From contig JAQBQL010000152.1 in assembly GCA_028287035.1 (NCBI GenBank), forward strand, positions 1-63,672: DNA of 63,672 nucleotides, written 5' to 3'. Shown here in pieces: positions 37,178 to 47,127 of the stretch. The position numbers were made by a program, and so were the translations under genes. The notes under the pieces were generated by a model that saw only the letters and a program-made list of their open reading frames with translations, did no database searches and had not been told where the DNA came from. Source of the stretch: Labilithrix sp. Lineage in GTDB: Bacteria > Myxococcota > Polyangia > Polyangiales > Polyangiaceae. Numbering within the stretch: position 1 is the stretch's first letter; each line of letters opens with the position of its first letter.

Positions 37178-39790
37178 ATGCGACCTGACCGCCTCACCAC
37201 CAAGAGCCACGAAGCACTCCGCGAGGCCATCGATCTGGCGGCGCGGCGTGGCAACCCGGAGCTCGTTCCGGAGCACCTCATGCGTGCGATGCTCGCGCAA
37301 GACGGCGGCATCGCGCTCCCCCTCTTCCAGAAGGCCGGCGGTGATTCCGCGCCTCTCGAGAAGCGCCTCGACACGTACCTCGACAAGCTCCCCAAGGTCG
37401 GTGGCAACGCCGCCGAGCCGAGCATGTCGCGGCGCACGATGGAGGTGCTCCGCAAGGCCGAGGACGAAGCCAAGATCCTGAAGGACGACTTCGTCTCCGT
37501 CGAGCACTTCGTCCTCGCGCTCGCCAAGCACGATCGCGAGATGCAGGCCGCCTTCGAGGCCTCGGGGGGCGTGACCGCCGACAAGCTGATGAAGGCGCTC
37601 GCCAGCGTGCGCGGCGCCCAGCGCGTGACCGATCGCGATCCCGAAGGGAAGTTCCAGGCGCTCGAGAAGTACTGCCGCGATCTCACCGCCCAGGCCCGCA
37701 AGGGCAAGGTCGATCCGGTGATCGGCCGTGACGAGGAGATCCGCCGCGTCCTGCAGGTTCTCTCGCGCCGCACCAAGAACAACCCGTGCCTCATCGGCGA
37801 GCCGGGCGTCGGCAAGACCGCCATCGTCGAGGGCATCGCTCAGCGCATCGTGCGCGGGGACGTCCCCGAGTCCCTCAAGAACAAGACCCTCGCTGCGCTC
37901 GACATGGGCGCGCTCGTCGCCGGCGCGAAGTACCGCGGCGAGTTCGAGGATCGCCTGAAGGCCGTGCTGAAGGAGGTCGAGACCGCCGCCGGATCGATCA
38001 TCCTCTTCATCGACGAGCTCCACACCATCGTCGGCGCGGGCGGCGGCGAAGGCGCGATGGACGCCGCGAACCTGCTGAAGCCGGCCCTCGATCGTGGCGA
38101 GCTGCGCTGCATCGGCGCGACCACGCTCGACGAGTACAAGAAGCGCATCGAGAAGGACCCCGCGCTCGAGCGCCGCTTCCAGCCAGTGATCGTCTCGCAG
38201 CCCACCGTCGAGGACACCATCGCGATCCTGCGCGGCCTCAAGGAGCGGTACGAGGTGCACCACGGCATCCGCATCCAGGACGCAGCGCTCGTCGCGGCGG
38301 CGACGCTCTCGGATCGTTACGTCTCGGACCGCTTCCTCCCCGACAAGGCGATCGACCTCGTCGACGAGGCGGCCGCGAAGATCAAGATGGAGATCGACAG
38401 CCTCCCGACCGACATCGACGTCGTGCAGCGCAAGCTCACGCAGCTCCAGATCGAGCAGGAGGCGCTCAAGAAGGAGCGCGACTCCGCGAGCAAGGCGCGC
38501 CTCGGTGATCTCCGCAAGGAGATCTCGGACGCGGAGGAGGCGCGCGACACGATGAAGGCGCAGTGGATGCGCGAGAAGGAGGTCATCGACAAGGTGCGGA
38601 CCGCGTCCGCCGACCTCGAGGACCTCCGCGGCGAGGCGGAGCGCGCCCAGCGCTCCGGCGATCTCGGCAAGGCCGCCGAGATCACGTACGGCAAGATCCC
38701 CGAGCACGAGAAGCGCATCGAGGAGCTTCGCCGCACGCTCGCCAAGGTGCAGGAGAAGACCCAGTACCTGAAGGAGGAGGTCACCGATCAGGACATCGCG
38801 GCGATCGTCGCGAAGTGGACCGGCATCCCCGTCAGCAAGATGCTCGAGGGCGAGATGCAGAAGCTCCTCCGCATGGAAGAGGGGCTCCGTCAGCGCGTCG
38901 TCGGCCAGGAAGAGGCGCTCATCGCGGTGTCGAACGCGGTCCGTCGCTCGCGCGCCGGGCTCGGTGACGAGAAGCGCCCGATCGGCAGCTTCATGTTCCT
39001 CGGCCCCACCGGCGTCGGAAAGACCGAGCTCGCCCGGGCGCTCGCCGAGTACCTGTTCGACGACGAGCGCGCGATGATCCGCCTCGACATGAGCGAGTTC
39101 CACGACAAGTACACGGTGAGCCGCCTCATCGGCGCGCCGCCCGGGTACGTGGGCTACGAGGAGGGCGGGCAGCTCACCGAGCCGGTGCGTCGTCGCCCCT
39201 ACTCGGTCATCCTCTTCGACGAGGTCGAGAAGGCGCACCCCGACGTCTACAACGTGCTCCTCCAGGTGCTCGACGACGGCCGCCTCACCGATGGTCAGGG
39301 CCGCACGGTCAGCTTCAAGAACACGATCCTGATCCTGACGAGCAACATCGGCTCGCAGCACATCCAGGCCATCGAGGACCGCGACCTTCCCGCCGAGGAC
39401 AAGAAGGAGCTCGTCCACCGTGCGGTCATGGAGGACCTGCGGAAGACGATGCGTCCCGAGTTCCTGAACCGCCTCGACGACGTGGTCGTCTTCCAGCGGC
39501 TCCAGCGGGACGAGATGCACAGGATCATCGACATCCAGCTCGCGCGGTTCACCGCTCGCCTCGCCAAGCGCGAGATCGGGGTGGAGCTCACGCCCGAGGC
39601 GAAGGACTACCTCGCCGAGGTCGGCTGGGATCCGCAGTACGGCGCGCGTCCGCTGAAGCGCGCGATCCAGCGCTACCTCGAGGACCCGCTCGCGAAGGAC
39701 GTGATCGCCGGGATGTACCCGCCGGGCACGCTGCTGAAGGTGACCCGCGAGGGCGATAAGCTGAAGTTCGCGTCGACGATCGCTAACTGA
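37178..39790 (+). CDS. clpB: ClpB disaggregase chaperone
   Basis: The 870-residue AAA+ protein has the complete ClpB plan. The N-terminal double Clp_N domain spans about 1-150. NBD1 has Walker A GEPGVGKT. The coiled-coil M domain (about 410-525) holds many Glu/Lys. NBD2 has Walker A GPTGVGKT and the pore loop GYVGYEEGG. With DnaK it extracts and refolds proteins from aggregates. Length (857-870 is usual) and motifs leave no doubt. The last 8 nt overlap the convergent transglutaminase gene. Confidence 0.96.
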   Translation: MRPDRLTTKSHEALREAIDLAARRGNPELVPEHLMRAMLAQDGGIALPLFQKAGGDSAPLEKRLDTYLDKLPKVGGNAAEPSMSRRTMEVLRKAEDEAKILKDDFVSVEHFVLALAKHDREMQAAFEASGGVTADKLMKALASVRGAQRVTDRDPEGKFQALEKYCRDLTAQARKGKVDPVIGRDEEIRRVLQVLSRRTKNNPCLIGEPGVGKTAIVEGIAQRIVRGDVPESLKNKTLAALDMGALVAGAKYRGEFEDRLKAVLKEVETAAGSIILFIDELHTIVGAGGGEGAMDAANLLKPALDRGELRCIGATTLDEYKKRIEKDPALERRFQPVIVSQPTVEDTIAILRGLKERYEVHHGIRIQDAALVAAATLSDRYVSDRFLPDKAIDLVDEAAAKIKMEIDSLPTDIDVVQRKLTQLQIEQEALKKERDSASKARLGDLRKEISDAEEARDTMKAQWMREKEVIDKVRTASADLEDLRGEAERAQRSGDLGKAAEITYGKIPEHEKRIEELRRTLAKVQEKTQYLKEEVTDQDIAAIVAKWTGIPVSKMLEGEMQKLLRMEEGLRQRVVGQEEALIAVSNAVRRSRAGLGDEKRPIGSFMFLGPTGVGKTELARALAEYLFDDERAMIRLDMSEFHDKYTVSRLIGAPPGYVGYEEGGQLTEPVRRRPYSVILFDEVEKAHPDVYNVLLQVLDDGRLTDGQGRTVSFKNTILILTSNIGSQHIQAIEDRDLPAEDKKELVHRAVMEDLRKTMRPEFLNRLDDVVVFQRLQRDEMHRIIDIQLARFTARLAKREIGVELTPEAKDYLAEVGWDPQYGARPLKRAIQRYLEDPLAKDVIAGMYPPGTLLKVTREGDKLKFASTIAN

Positions 39791-41963
39791 GAACGCCCGG
39801 AGGGGCAGCAGGCTTGTACTGCTTGATGTCCCTCACGCGGCGCTCGAAGTCCTTCGCCTGCTCGTCGCTGAGCAGCTCGCCGCCGAAGCGCGCGGTGAGG
39901 TAGGTGTTCGTCAGGCGCATCACGTCCGGCGCGAGGGGGTGCGCATGGGCGACGAGCTCCTCGGCGTGCTTCAGCGGCGGGAGGGCGAGGGGCCGGCTGA
40001 TCCCCTGCGTGGCGAGGGCCAGCTCGAGGCCGCGGTAGAGCGCGGTCGCCGCCTCCTGCTTGGGGTCGAGGCGCGGCCGGTCGAGGTCCTCGCCGGCCTT
40101 CGGGATCGGCTTCCGCCGCCGCTTCCAGAGGAAGTACCCGGCGAGGGCGGCGACGAGCACCGCGCTTGCGATGACGGGCCCGCGGGTGACGCGCTCGAGC
40201 GACCCCTTGTTCGCGCCGGTGCGCGCACGCACGCGCTCGTAGCCGCGCGCCATGTCCTCGAAGATGCGGACCTGCGTCTTCAGGTCGTAACCGATGACGT
40301 AGCGGTTCCAGCGCTGCGAGAGCGCCTCGACGAGATCGCGCACGTAGACGTAGGCGCCCGAGGTCTCCTGGAGCGGCTGCGCTCCCGAGGTGGGCGTCGG
40401 GTCGAACGTCACCCAGCCGTGGATCGGGTCGTCGAGATACGCCTCCACCCAGGAGTGCGCGTCCCCTTCCCTCACCGCGTAGTAGCGGCCGAACCGGTTG
40501 TACGTTCCGCCGACGAAGCCGGTCACGTTGCGCGACGGGATGCCGAGCTCACGCAGCATGATCGCCATCGCGGTCGAGAAGAACTCGCAGTGCCCGCGCT
40601 TCGACTCGAAGAGGAAGTGGTCGACGGGCTGCGGCTTCCCTCCCGAGGGCGAGCCGGTGTCGTACTTGAAGTCGTGCTTGAGGTGCTCCTCCAGCGCCTT
40701 CGCCTTGAGGTACGGCGTGGGCTGCGCGTCCGCCCATTCGTGGGCGAGGTCGCCGATGCGCGTCGGCATCTCGGGCGGGAGCTCGAGGTAGCGGCCGCGG
40801 TCGCCGAGCGGCAGCGTCTCGGTGATCGGCTCGCGGTCGCCGGCGACGAACGCGTCGTAGCGGAGGCCGTGCGAGTCGGAGCCCTGGTAGCGGACCTCGC
40901 CTTCGGGACCCTTCGAGAGCGAGAGCGCGTCCCCGAGGACGGCTTGCTGCTGGACACGGACCTGGAGCGCGATGGTGCGCGGCGGCAGGAACACGACGGG
41001 CGGATCGATGGGCTCGAGGTCGATGGTGATGCGCCGGTCGACCCGCTCGTCGATGGGGCGCACGAGGTTGAGCCGCTCGGTGTTCGCGTCGCTCCGTTCC
41101 GGATGATGCACGGCGGTGCGCTTCCAGCGGCGTCCGTCGTAGCTGTCGAAGGCGGTGCCGCGCATGCGGAGCGTGAGGCGGGCCGGCGGCGGGTCCGGCA
41201 GATCCTGCACCTCGAAGCGCAGCGCGATCGACGGGTCCGAGCGCAGCACGCCCACCTCGCCGAGATCGACCTTGTCCGAGAAGCCGACCATGCGGCCCTT
41301 CTGCGGATGGTTGAGGAGCAGGAGCGAGAGCCCGACGCGCGGGAACATCACGAACAGCGTCGCCGTGAAGAGGAAGATCGGGACCGAGAGGAGGCACGTC
41401 GTCGCGAGGAAGCCGCGACCCACGACGCGGCGACTCCGGAGGATGCGCGGCACGTCGACGGGAAGCCCCGTGCGGTCGCGGGCGCCCTGACGGTAGTTGC
41501 CCTCGACCTCGCGGCGGAGATGCGAGAGGACGAGGGCGCCCGGGGCGACGACCAGGAATCCCAGGAAGCAGAGGCCGTACGAGAGCCCGCCGCCGAGCAC
41601 GGTGCCGGCGACGAAGTGCAGGAGCGCGAGGACGATGATCTGCTGGTCGTGCGCGGCGCCGCGCCGGGTCGCGAGGCGGATGATCTGGAGGACGGCCGCG
41701 AACTCGACGGCGATGTCGAGCGCCGGACGCCCGGCGAGGAGACGGACGCCCTGCACCGCGAACAGCGTGAGCGGTCCGATCGTCGCAAGGTGACGGAGGG
41801 CCGGCTTGTTCTGCCAGCCTTCGGGCACCGCGAGCGCGAGCACGAGGCCGACCACGAGCAGCGCGGTCGTCCACGGCGACATGGAGGTCGTGAACACGAC
41901 GGCCAGCACGCCGAGCGCGGCGAGCGCGTCGGTCATGATCCGGTGGACGAGCCCGAACCTCAT
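39783..41963 (-). CDS. Membrane transglutaminase-like protein (DUF3488-TGase-DUF4129, TgpA-type)
   Basis: The 726-residue protein has about five N-terminal helices (DUF3488, roughly 1-220) and a periplasmic beta region. A transglutaminase core follows with Cys about 459 ([12 protein letters not shown]), the His in [10 protein letters not shown] and the Asp in [10 protein letters not shown] single membrane helix comes next (about 605-625), and a C-terminal cytosolic DUF4129 region ends the chain. Proteins of this type sit with MoxR and DUF58 in many bacteria. The ATG at 41963 overlaps the DUF58 stop by 4 nt, which fixes the start. The substrate is unknown. Confidence 0.88.
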   Translation of the reverse strand: MRFGLVHRIMTDALAALGVLAVVFTTSMSPWTTALLVVGLVLALAVPEGWQNKPALRHLATIGPLTLFAVQGVRLLAGRPALDIAVEFAAVLQIIRLATRRGAAHDQQIIVLALLHFVAGTVLGGGLSYGLCFLGFLVVAPGALVLSHLRREVEGNYRQGARDRTGLPVDVPRILRSRRVVGRGFLATTCLLSVPIFLFTATLFVMFPRVGLSLLLLNHPQKGRMVGFSDKVDLGEVGVLRSDPSIALRFEVQDLPDPPPARLTLRMRGTAFDSYDGRRWKRTAVHHPERSDANTERLNLVRPIDERVDRRITIDLEPIDPPVVFLPPRTIALQVRVQQQAVLGDALSLSKGPEGEVRYQGSDSHGLRYDAFVAGDREPITETLPLGDRGRYLELPPEMPTRIGDLAHEWADAQPTPYLKAKALEEHLKHDFKYDTGSPSGGKPQPVDHFLFESKRGHCEFFSTAMAIMLRELGIPSRNVTGFVGGTYNRFGRYYAVREGDAHSWVEAYLDDPIHGWVTFDPTPTSGAQPLQETSGAYVYVRDLVEALSQRWNRYVIGYDLKTQVRIFEDMARGYERVRARTGANKGSLERVTRGPVIASAVLVAALAGYFLWKRRRKPIPKAGEDLDRPRLDPKQEAATALYRGLELALATQGISRPLALPPLKHAEELVAHAHPLAPDVMRLTNTYLTARFGGELLSDEQAKDFERRVRDIKQYKPAAPPGVLS

Positions 41964-43039
41964 ACGGCCGCCTTCCGTCCGGGGGTCGCGGGAGGCGCGC
42001 TCCCCTTCCCTGCCGGCACCGTGCCGAACGGTACCGGCTCGAGGAGCGCGAGGAAGCGGAGGAGCGGGTCGGCCCCCGTGGTCCGGTCGGCGCGCACCGC
42101 GCCTTCGCCCGTCGTCTTGATGGTCACGGCGTCGAAGCGTTTGATGTGCGCGACGGCGCGCGAGGCGACGTCGCGGATCCGGCGCTCGAAGGCCGTCGAC
42201 CACTCGTCCTTTGCGCCCTCGGGACGGATCACGTCGAGCGGGAGCACCACGTCCGGTCGCGCGTCACGGGCGCGCTCGCGCGTGACGAGCTGTCCGGCGG
42301 CGGCGCTCTTCCGCCAGTGCACGTCGCGCGGGTCCTCGCCCTCGCGGAGGAGCTTGAGGCCCAGGTAGTCGTCGCCGTGGCCCCGACCGAAGGCGGCATC
42401 GCCGCCGACGTACCGCCCGGCCGGGAGCACCGGGAGGTTCACGGGGTCGACCGCGGGATAGATGATGAGCTCCCCTTCCGCCGGCACCTCGCGCGACTTC
42501 TCGAAGAGGCCGAACGGGAAGCGTGTCGCGATCCGGAAGCCCACGTGCTTGTCGCGCCCGCGCTTCGCCGGCGTCCGCCGGTACGCCGCGACCTGCGCGC
42601 TCTTCGGCGAGATCTTGAGGAAGAAGCACCGCTTGTCGGCGGGCTGGCCGGCGCGAAGGTCCTCGACCTCGATCGCATACGACGGGACGCGTCCCTTGTG
42701 ATTGAAGACCTCGATCTCGACGAGGTGCGGTCGGCCGACCTGCGCGCGCAGCGGGAGGCGGCGGATCACGGTGAGGTCGCGAAGACTGAGCTCGCTCATG
42801 AGCCCGCTCACGATGATGAGCGCGAGGAGCATCCCGAGCAGGAGGTAGAGGAGGTTGTTGCCGGTGTTGATCGCGGCGAAGCCGACGCCGAGCGTGATGC
42901 CGACGAAGAACTTCCCTTCCCTCGTGAACTTGAGCTTCCGCGGCGGTTTCATCCGCGAGAGGCGGGCCCGGAGGCGCGACGGCCGAGCGGCCGGCGTGCT
43001 CTTCAGCAGAGACGCGTGCGACGCCGGGGGCTCGGCCAT
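41960..43039 (-). CDS. DUF58 (von Willebrand-like) membrane protein
   Basis: The 359-residue protein has a basic N-tail, two tight membrane helices (about 48-90: GKFFVGITLGVGFAAINTG and LLYLLLGMLLALIIVSGL) and a beta domain. The DUF58 motif is EDPRDVHWRKSAAAGQLVTRE at about 245-265. In family members the usual motif has D-x-x-x-I-x-W-x-x-SAR, seen here as D-V-H-W-R-K-SAA. It lies 4 nt after the MoxR stop and overlaps the transglutaminase start. MoxR-DUF58-TGase operons are linked to envelope assembly and stress tolerance, but the molecular task is unsettled. Confidence 0.88.
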   Translation of the reverse strand: MAEPPASHASLLKSTPAARPSRLRARLSRMKPPRKLKFTREGKFFVGITLGVGFAAINTGNNLLYLLLGMLLALIIVSGLMSELSLRDLTVIRRLPLRAQVGRPHLVEIEVFNHKGRVPSYAIEVEDLRAGQPADKRCFFLKISPKSAQVAAYRRTPAKRGRDKHVGFRIATRFPFGLFEKSREVPAEGELIIYPAVDPVNLPVLPAGRYVGGDAAFGRGHGDDYLGLKLLREGEDPRDVHWRKSAAAGQLVTRERARDARPDVVLPLDVIRPEGAKDEWSTAFERRIRDVASRAVAHIKRFDAVTIKTTGEGAVRADRTTGADPLLRFLALLEPVPFGTVPAGKGSAPPATPGRKAAV

Positions 43040-43043
43040 GGCG

Positions 43044-44006
43044 TCACAGCGGAACGGGAACGCGGGCCACGATGTCGCGGACCGCGGCCTCGGCCTCGTC
43101 CCGTGAAGGAACGAAGCCGTCGGCATGGGTGGCGAGACGCACGCGGTGCGCGAGCACCGGCACCGCGAGGTCATGGATGTCGTCGGCGATGCAATAGCTG
43201 CGTCCGCGGACGAGGGCGCGGGCGCGGGCCGCCTTGCCGAGGGCCATCGCTCCGCGGGTCGACGCGCCGAGCGAGAGGACCGGCGAGGTGCGCGTCGCGT
43301 TGACGAGCCCGTGCAGGTACGTGAGGAGCGCGTTGTCGATCGTCACGCGGTCGACCTGGCGCTGGAGCGCGACGAGGCGTGCCGGATCGAGGACGACCGG
43401 GACGTCACGCGCGGTATCGGTATGCCCCTCGAGGAGGAGTCGCATCTCGACCTGCGGAGGCGGGTAGCCGATCCGCAGCCGGAGGATGAAGCGGTCGAGC
43501 TGCGACTCCGGCAGCGGGAACGTCCCGGCGAAGTCCTGCGGGTTCTGCGTGGCGATTACGAAGAACGGGTCGGGCAGCGGGATGGTCTGACCGTCGATCG
43601 AGACCTGCTGCTCGTTCATGCCCTCGAGGAGGGCCGACTGCGTACGCGGGCTCGCGCGGTTGATCTCGTCGGCGAGGAGCACGTTGCCGAAGATGGGTCC
43701 CTGACGGAGGACGAACTCGGCATTGCGCTGGTCGTAGACCGACACGCCGATGACGTCGCTCGGGAGGAGATCACTTGTAAACTGCACGCGTCTCAGCTCG
43801 CCGCCGACCGCGCGCGCAAGGGCCCGGGCGAGCGTCGTCTTGCCGACGCCGGGGACGTCCTCGATGAGCAAGTGGCCGCGGGCGAGCAGAGCGATCAGCG
43901 CGAGCTCGACGGCGTCCGCCTTGCCCTCGAGCGCCCCCTCCACAGCCTGCCGCAGCTTCTGGATGAGCGGAAGCTCCTCGCCTAGGAGGGCTGGCGCAGC
44001 AGTCAT
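43044..44006 (-). CDS. MoxR-family AAA+ ATPase
   Basis: The 320-residue AAA+ protein has Walker A EDVPGVGKTTLARALA, Walker B VLLADEINRASPRTQSALLEGM, sensor 1 VIATQNPQ and an arginine region LDRFILRL. MoxR proteins act as chaperones that activate partner proteins containing MIDAS/VWA folds, here the DUF58 neighbour. The start at 44006 gives the usual short N-tail. A TATCGT hexamer (44014-44019, minus strand) sits 7 nt upstream, so the operon is probably leaderless. Confidence 0.92.
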   Translation of the reverse strand: MTAAPALLGEELPLIQKLRQAVEGALEGKADAVELALIALLARGHLLIEDVPGVGKTTLARALARAVGGELRRVQFTSDLLPSDVIGVSVYDQRNAEFVLRQGPIFGNVLLADEINRASPRTQSALLEGMNEQQVSIDGQTIPLPDPFFVIATQNPQDFAGTFPLPESQLDRFILRLRIGYPPPQVEMRLLLEGHTDTARDVPVVLDPARLVALQRQVDRVTIDNALLTYLHGLVNATRTSPVLSLGASTRGAMALGKAARARALVRGRSYCIADDIHDLAVPVLAHRVRLATHADGFVPSRDEAEAAVRDIVARVPVPL

Positions 44007-44174
44007 GCCGCCAACGATAGCAGGTTCTCCCCGGGACCAACGTTTTCGGTCGCCCATCGAACGGCGGGTTGGCGGCGCTCCGCACCCCTTCCCTCGCCCG
44101 TCCGTCGGGGCGGCCGCGCTTCACGCTCACGCGTCTACGCACATGCGCGTCGGTCGTGGCATAAGCTCGTCATC

Positions 44175-44813
44175 GTGAGCGAGCCCGCCACCGTCGATCT
44201 GCGCGCGGTCACGAAGACCTATGGACCCGTCCGGGCGCTCGTCTCCGTGTCGGCGAGGTTCGTGGCCGGTCGCGTGTCGATGGTTCTCGGGCCGAACGGC
44301 TCGGGGAAGTCGACGTTGCTGTCGCTCGTCGGCACGCTCACGCAACCGACGTCCGGGAAGGTGTCGCACGGCACGCTCGGCAAGACGCGGGACGAGGTGC
44401 GTCGCTCGCTCGGCTGGGTCGGTCACGAGTCGCTTTGCTACGGTGACCTCACCGGCCGGGAGAACATCGAGCTCGCGGCCCGCCTCAACGGTCTGGCCGC
44501 CGACGACGCGTTCGAGGCGGCACGGTCCCGGTTCGCGCTCGGTGCGTTCGCGGAACGTCCGTTCCGTACGTATTCACGTGGTCAGCGCCAGAGCGTCGCG
44601 CTCGCTCGTGCGCTCGTCCACGATCCGAAGCTGCTGCTGCTCGACGAGCCGACGACGGGTCTCGACGCCGTGAGCGTCGAGCGCCTCGTCGCGGTGGTGC
44701 GCGCGGAGGCAGAGCGCGGCGCGGTGGTGCTCGTGGTGACCCACGATGCAGGGTTTGCGAAGGCCGCCGGTGACGACACGCTGGTGCTCGATCGCGGCCG
44801 CGTCGCCCGCTGA
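44175..44813 (+). CDS. ABC transporter ATP-binding protein (CcmA-like?)
   Basis: The 212-residue nucleotide-binding domain has Walker A GPNGSGKST and signature YSRGQRQSVALARAL. Walker B is LLLLDEPTTGLD, and the H-loop is VTHD. The short length and the YSRGQRQ signature recall haem-exporter ATPase CcmA in deltaproteobacteria-like genomes, which would complement the ccmFH operon at 26.5 kb, but no CcmB/C permease is adjacent. It could equally be a stand-alone exporter ATPase. It starts on GTG 7 nt after TAAGCT (44162-44167). Confidence 0.82.
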   Translation: MSEPATVDLRAVTKTYGPVRALVSVSARFVAGRVSMVLGPNGSGKSTLLSLVGTLTQPTSGKVSHGTLGKTRDEVRRSLGWVGHESLCYGDLTGRENIELAARLNGLAADDAFEAARSRFALGAFAERPFRTYSRGQRQSVALARALVHDPKLLLLDEPTTGLDAVSVERLVAVVRAEAERGAVVLVVTHDAGFAKAAGDDTLVLDRGRVAR

Positions 44814-44839
44814 CCATCCGGCGGGTGGCGCGGGTCAGC
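44810..44839. terminator. Small stem-loop between convergent genes, possible terminator
   Basis: GCTGACC (44810-44816) and GGTCAGC (44833-44839) are exact complements around a 16-nt loop, straddling the two stop codons. There is no T-run, so a Rho-independent call is weak. Confidence 0.25.
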
Positions 44840-45536
44840 CCCGCACGCGAACGAGCGAGCGCGCGATCGTGGTGATGTCGGGACGCTGCGCGAGCGTCGC
44901 GACGTCGGCACGGGGCAGCGTCGCGAGCAGCGGCACGTCCGTGACCAGGGAGAGCTCGGCGCCGTTGGTGCCCGTCGACGCATCCGGTGTTGCCGGAGCG
45001 ACCAGGATGATGCCGCCGAACGAGAGCCCCTCGGCAGCGGCGGCCCGCGTCGTGGCGGCCACGTCGTGGAGGACGCCGAGGCGATCGGGCGCGACCAGCA
45101 GCACGCGGTCGGACCCGAGGTCCCGCGCGACGTCGACGTTGGTGAGCCGCGGTCCGAGCGGACTGAAGAGGCCGCCGGCGAGCTCCACGAGGACGCCGCC
45201 CGCGGCCGCGCGAACGCTCGCCACGTACTCGCGAATCACCGTGAGCTCGAGGACCCGGTTCTCCTCCCGGGCCGCGAGATGCGGGGACACGGGACGCGCG
45301 AGCAGGTAGGGCGCGGGGAATTGTTTCACGTGAAACGTGGACAGCCGTTCAAGCGTCCGACCGTCCTCGGCGACACCGTCGACGACGCCGCTCTCCACCG
45401 GCTTCAGCCCCGCGACGGTCACGTCGAGGCACGCCTCCGCGAGCACCCTGACCCAGGCGGTGAGGAGCGACGCGGACACGTGCGTCTTGCCGATCTCGGT
45501 GCCGGTGCCGGTCACCACGACGAGCGGCGCATTCAT
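44835..45536 (-). CDS. bioD: Dethiobiotin synthetase
   Basis: The 233-residue P-loop enzyme carries VTGTGTEIGKTHVSA at the start, the BioD Walker A motif. GLKPVESGV follows, and the ELAGGLFSPL stretch holds the conserved Glu/Gly-Gly-segment. It closes the ureido ring of 7,8-diaminopelargonate in the biotin pathway. Its ATG overlaps the bioF stop by 4 nt. A ParB-type parS sequence lies in its coding region (45322-45337), read as FHVK. Confidence 0.9.
   Translation of the reverse strand: MNAPLVVVTGTGTEIGKTHVSASLLTAWVRVLAEACLDVTVAGLKPVESGVVDGVAEDGRTLERLSTFHVKQFPAPYLLARPVSPHLAAREENRVLELTVIREYVASVRAAAGGVLVELAGGLFSPLGPRLTNVDVARDLGSDRVLLVAPDRLGVLHDVAATTRAAAAEGLSFGGIILVAPATPDASTGTNGAELSLVTDVPLLATLPRADVATLAQRPDITTIARSLVRVRG
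45322..45337. promoter_or_regulatory. parS-like ParB/Spo0J binding site within bioD
   Basis: The 16-mer TGTTTCACGTGAAACG matches the near-universal parS palindrome TGTTTCACGTGAAACA at 15 of 16 positions, and its core 14-mer GTTTCACGTGAAAC is a perfect palindrome. A second copy lies 1382 bp away at 46704. parS clusters mark the centromere region near the chromosome origin. parA and parB are not in the window. Confidence 0.85.
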
Positions 45537-46762
45537 GACGAGACCGCCTCGTCGAGCGGCGCCGCGACCGCGTCGGCGAAGGCGTCGATGGCTCGGTCGA
45601 TGTCCGCCGCGCCGTGCAGCGCGGTCACCGTCAGCCGGATGCGCGCGGTCCCGGGCGGGACGGTGGGTGGCCGGACCGCCTGCACGATGACCCCCCGTTT
45701 GCGGAGGCGCGCCGCGAGGCCGAGCGCGCGCGTCGGACTGCCAACGAGGACCGGCACCACATGCCCGGAGCCGAGGAGCCGCAGGCGGCCGTCGTCGGGA
45801 ACGCCGGAGAGCGAAGGGCAGGGGAGGGCGCCGGCGCGGACCAGCCCGGCGCGGAGACGCTCGGACATCGCGATCGCCTGCGCGGCGAGCTCCGGCCGGG
45901 ACTGGAGAATGCGTAGCGCCTCGAGGCTCGCCGCCGCCGACACGGGCGCGAGGCCCGTCGAGAACACGAACGACCGGGCTCGGTTCCAGAGGTAGTCGCG
46001 CAACACCGACCGACCCGCGGCGAACGCGCCCTGCCCGCCGAAGGACTTGCCCAGGGTCCCGACGAGGACGTCGGGAACGACGTGCTCCTGCGCCGCCAGC
46101 CCTCGACCGCGCGGGCCCATCACCCCGAGCGCGTGGGCTTCATCGACATAGAGACCCGCCCCGTGGGCGTCGCAGCACCGGCGGAGGGCGACGAGGTCGG
46201 CTCGGTCCGCGTCCATGCTGAAGTAGCTCTCGACCGCGACCCAGGCGCGCGCCTCGGTGCGGGTCGCGAGCGCGCGCTCGACGGCGGCCACGTCGCCATG
46301 CGGAGTGACGACGACGCGGGCGCGCGAGAGGCGCGCGCCATCGATGATCGAAGCGTGGTTCAGCGCGTCGCTGACGAGCAGGTCGCCCGGGCCGAGCAGC
46401 GCCGCGAGCGTGCCCAGGTTCGCGGCGTAGCCACTCGTGAAGAGGAGCGCGTCGTCGACCTCGAGCCAGGCGGCCAGCGCTCGCTCGAGCGACCGGTGCT
46501 CGGACCGCTCCCCGGCGATGAGCCGCGACGCGCCGGCACCGGCGGGGGCCTCGGGCGGCCGGCGCCCGGCAAGCCCCAGGTAGTCGTTGGAGCAGAAGGA
46601 GAGGGCGCGCGGATCGACGGGGTCGGGCGTATAGCGACGGAGCCCGTCACGCTCGAGGCGGGCCAGCTCCTCGGCGAGATGCGCGAGCGGATCCTGCGTC
46701 TGTCGTTTCACGTGAAACACTCCGTCTCGGGGCGCTCCGTCCACGATGGGCGGAGGGGCCAC
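45533..46762 (-). CDS. bioF: 8-amino-7-oxononanoate synthase
   Basis: The 409-residue PLP enzyme of the alpha-oxoamine synthase family condenses pimeloyl-thioester and alanine in biotin synthesis. Motifs are SFCSNDYLGLA, LLFTSGYAANLG, AVESYFSMDAD, VDEAHALGVMG and the PLP-lysine GTLGKSFGGQGA. The start is not settled. GTG at 46762 is 6 nt after a TAAGCA hexamer and is used here. GTG at 46711 would give the N-terminal length usual for BioF and has GGAG 8 nt upstream; in that case a parS site straddles the start codon. The stop overlaps bioD by 4 nt. Confidence 0.9.
   Translation of the reverse strand: MAPPPIVDGAPRDGVFHVKRQTQDPLAHLAEELARLERDGLRRYTPDPVDPRALSFCSNDYLGLAGRRPPEAPAGAGASRLIAGERSEHRSLERALAAWLEVDDALLFTSGYAANLGTLAALLGPGDLLVSDALNHASIIDGARLSRARVVVTPHGDVAAVERALATRTEARAWVAVESYFSMDADRADLVALRRCCDAHGAGLYVDEAHALGVMGPRGRGLAAQEHVVPDVLVGTLGKSFGGQGAFAAGRSVLRDYLWNRARSFVFSTGLAPVSAAASLEALRILQSRPELAAQAIAMSERLRAGLVRAGALPCPSLSGVPDDGRLRLLGSGHVVPVLVGSPTRALGLAARLRKRGVIVQAVRPPTVPPGTARIRLTVTALHGAADIDRAIDAFADAVAAPLDEAVSS
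46704..46719. promoter_or_regulatory. parS-like ParB binding site at the start of bioF
   Basis: CGTTTCACGTGAAACA matches parS at 15 of 16 positions with a perfect 14-bp palindromic core. It encodes FHVK near the BioF N-terminus if the gene starts at 46762, or covers the start codon if it begins at 46711. Together with the bioD copy it makes a pair 1.4 kb apart. Confidence 0.85.
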
Positions 46763-46789
46763 GACGGGTGCTTACCACGGCGCCCGGGA

Positions 46790-47074
46790 CTACTCCTCGA
46801 GCACGTCGTCGATGCGGACGAGCACCTGGCGCAGCATGTCCTTGGCACGCCGCTCCACCGCCTCGCGGCGGGCGCGCTCCTGCTCGAGGTCGTGGGCGAG
46901 CGCCATCGCCGCGAGCAGGACGGACTGCGCCGTGGCGGACTTGCCCTGCGGCGTGAGCTCGTCGACCTTCGCGCTCACGGCGTCGGCAAGGCGACGGAGC
47001 TCGGTCTCGTCCGCGGAGCTCACCACGCGGTAGCTCTGGCCCCCGATTCGAAGCTGCACCGGCCGGCTGTCCAT
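46790..47074 (-). CDS. zapA: ZapA-like cell division protein
   Basis: The 94-residue protein opens MDSRPVQLRIGGQSYRV, the ZapA-type beta-strand start. It continues into a long helix with AVSAKVDELT and LLAAMALAHDLEQERAR that should form a coiled-coil dimer. ZapA cross-links FtsZ filaments at the division ring. A TACGGT hexamer (47083-47088, minus strand) 8 nt before the ATG, with TCGACG 16 nt further up, suggests a leaderless promoter. No 6S RNA is visible next to it. Confidence 0.85.
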   Translation of the reverse strand: MDSRPVQLRIGGQSYRVVSSADETELRRLADAVSAKVDELTPQGKSATAQSVLLAAMALAHDLEQERARREAVERRAKDMLRQVLVRIDDVLEE

Positions 47075-47127
47075 GGCGGCGGACCGTACCACACGCCCTC
47101 GCGCCGTCGACCCGAGGGCCCGGTCGC

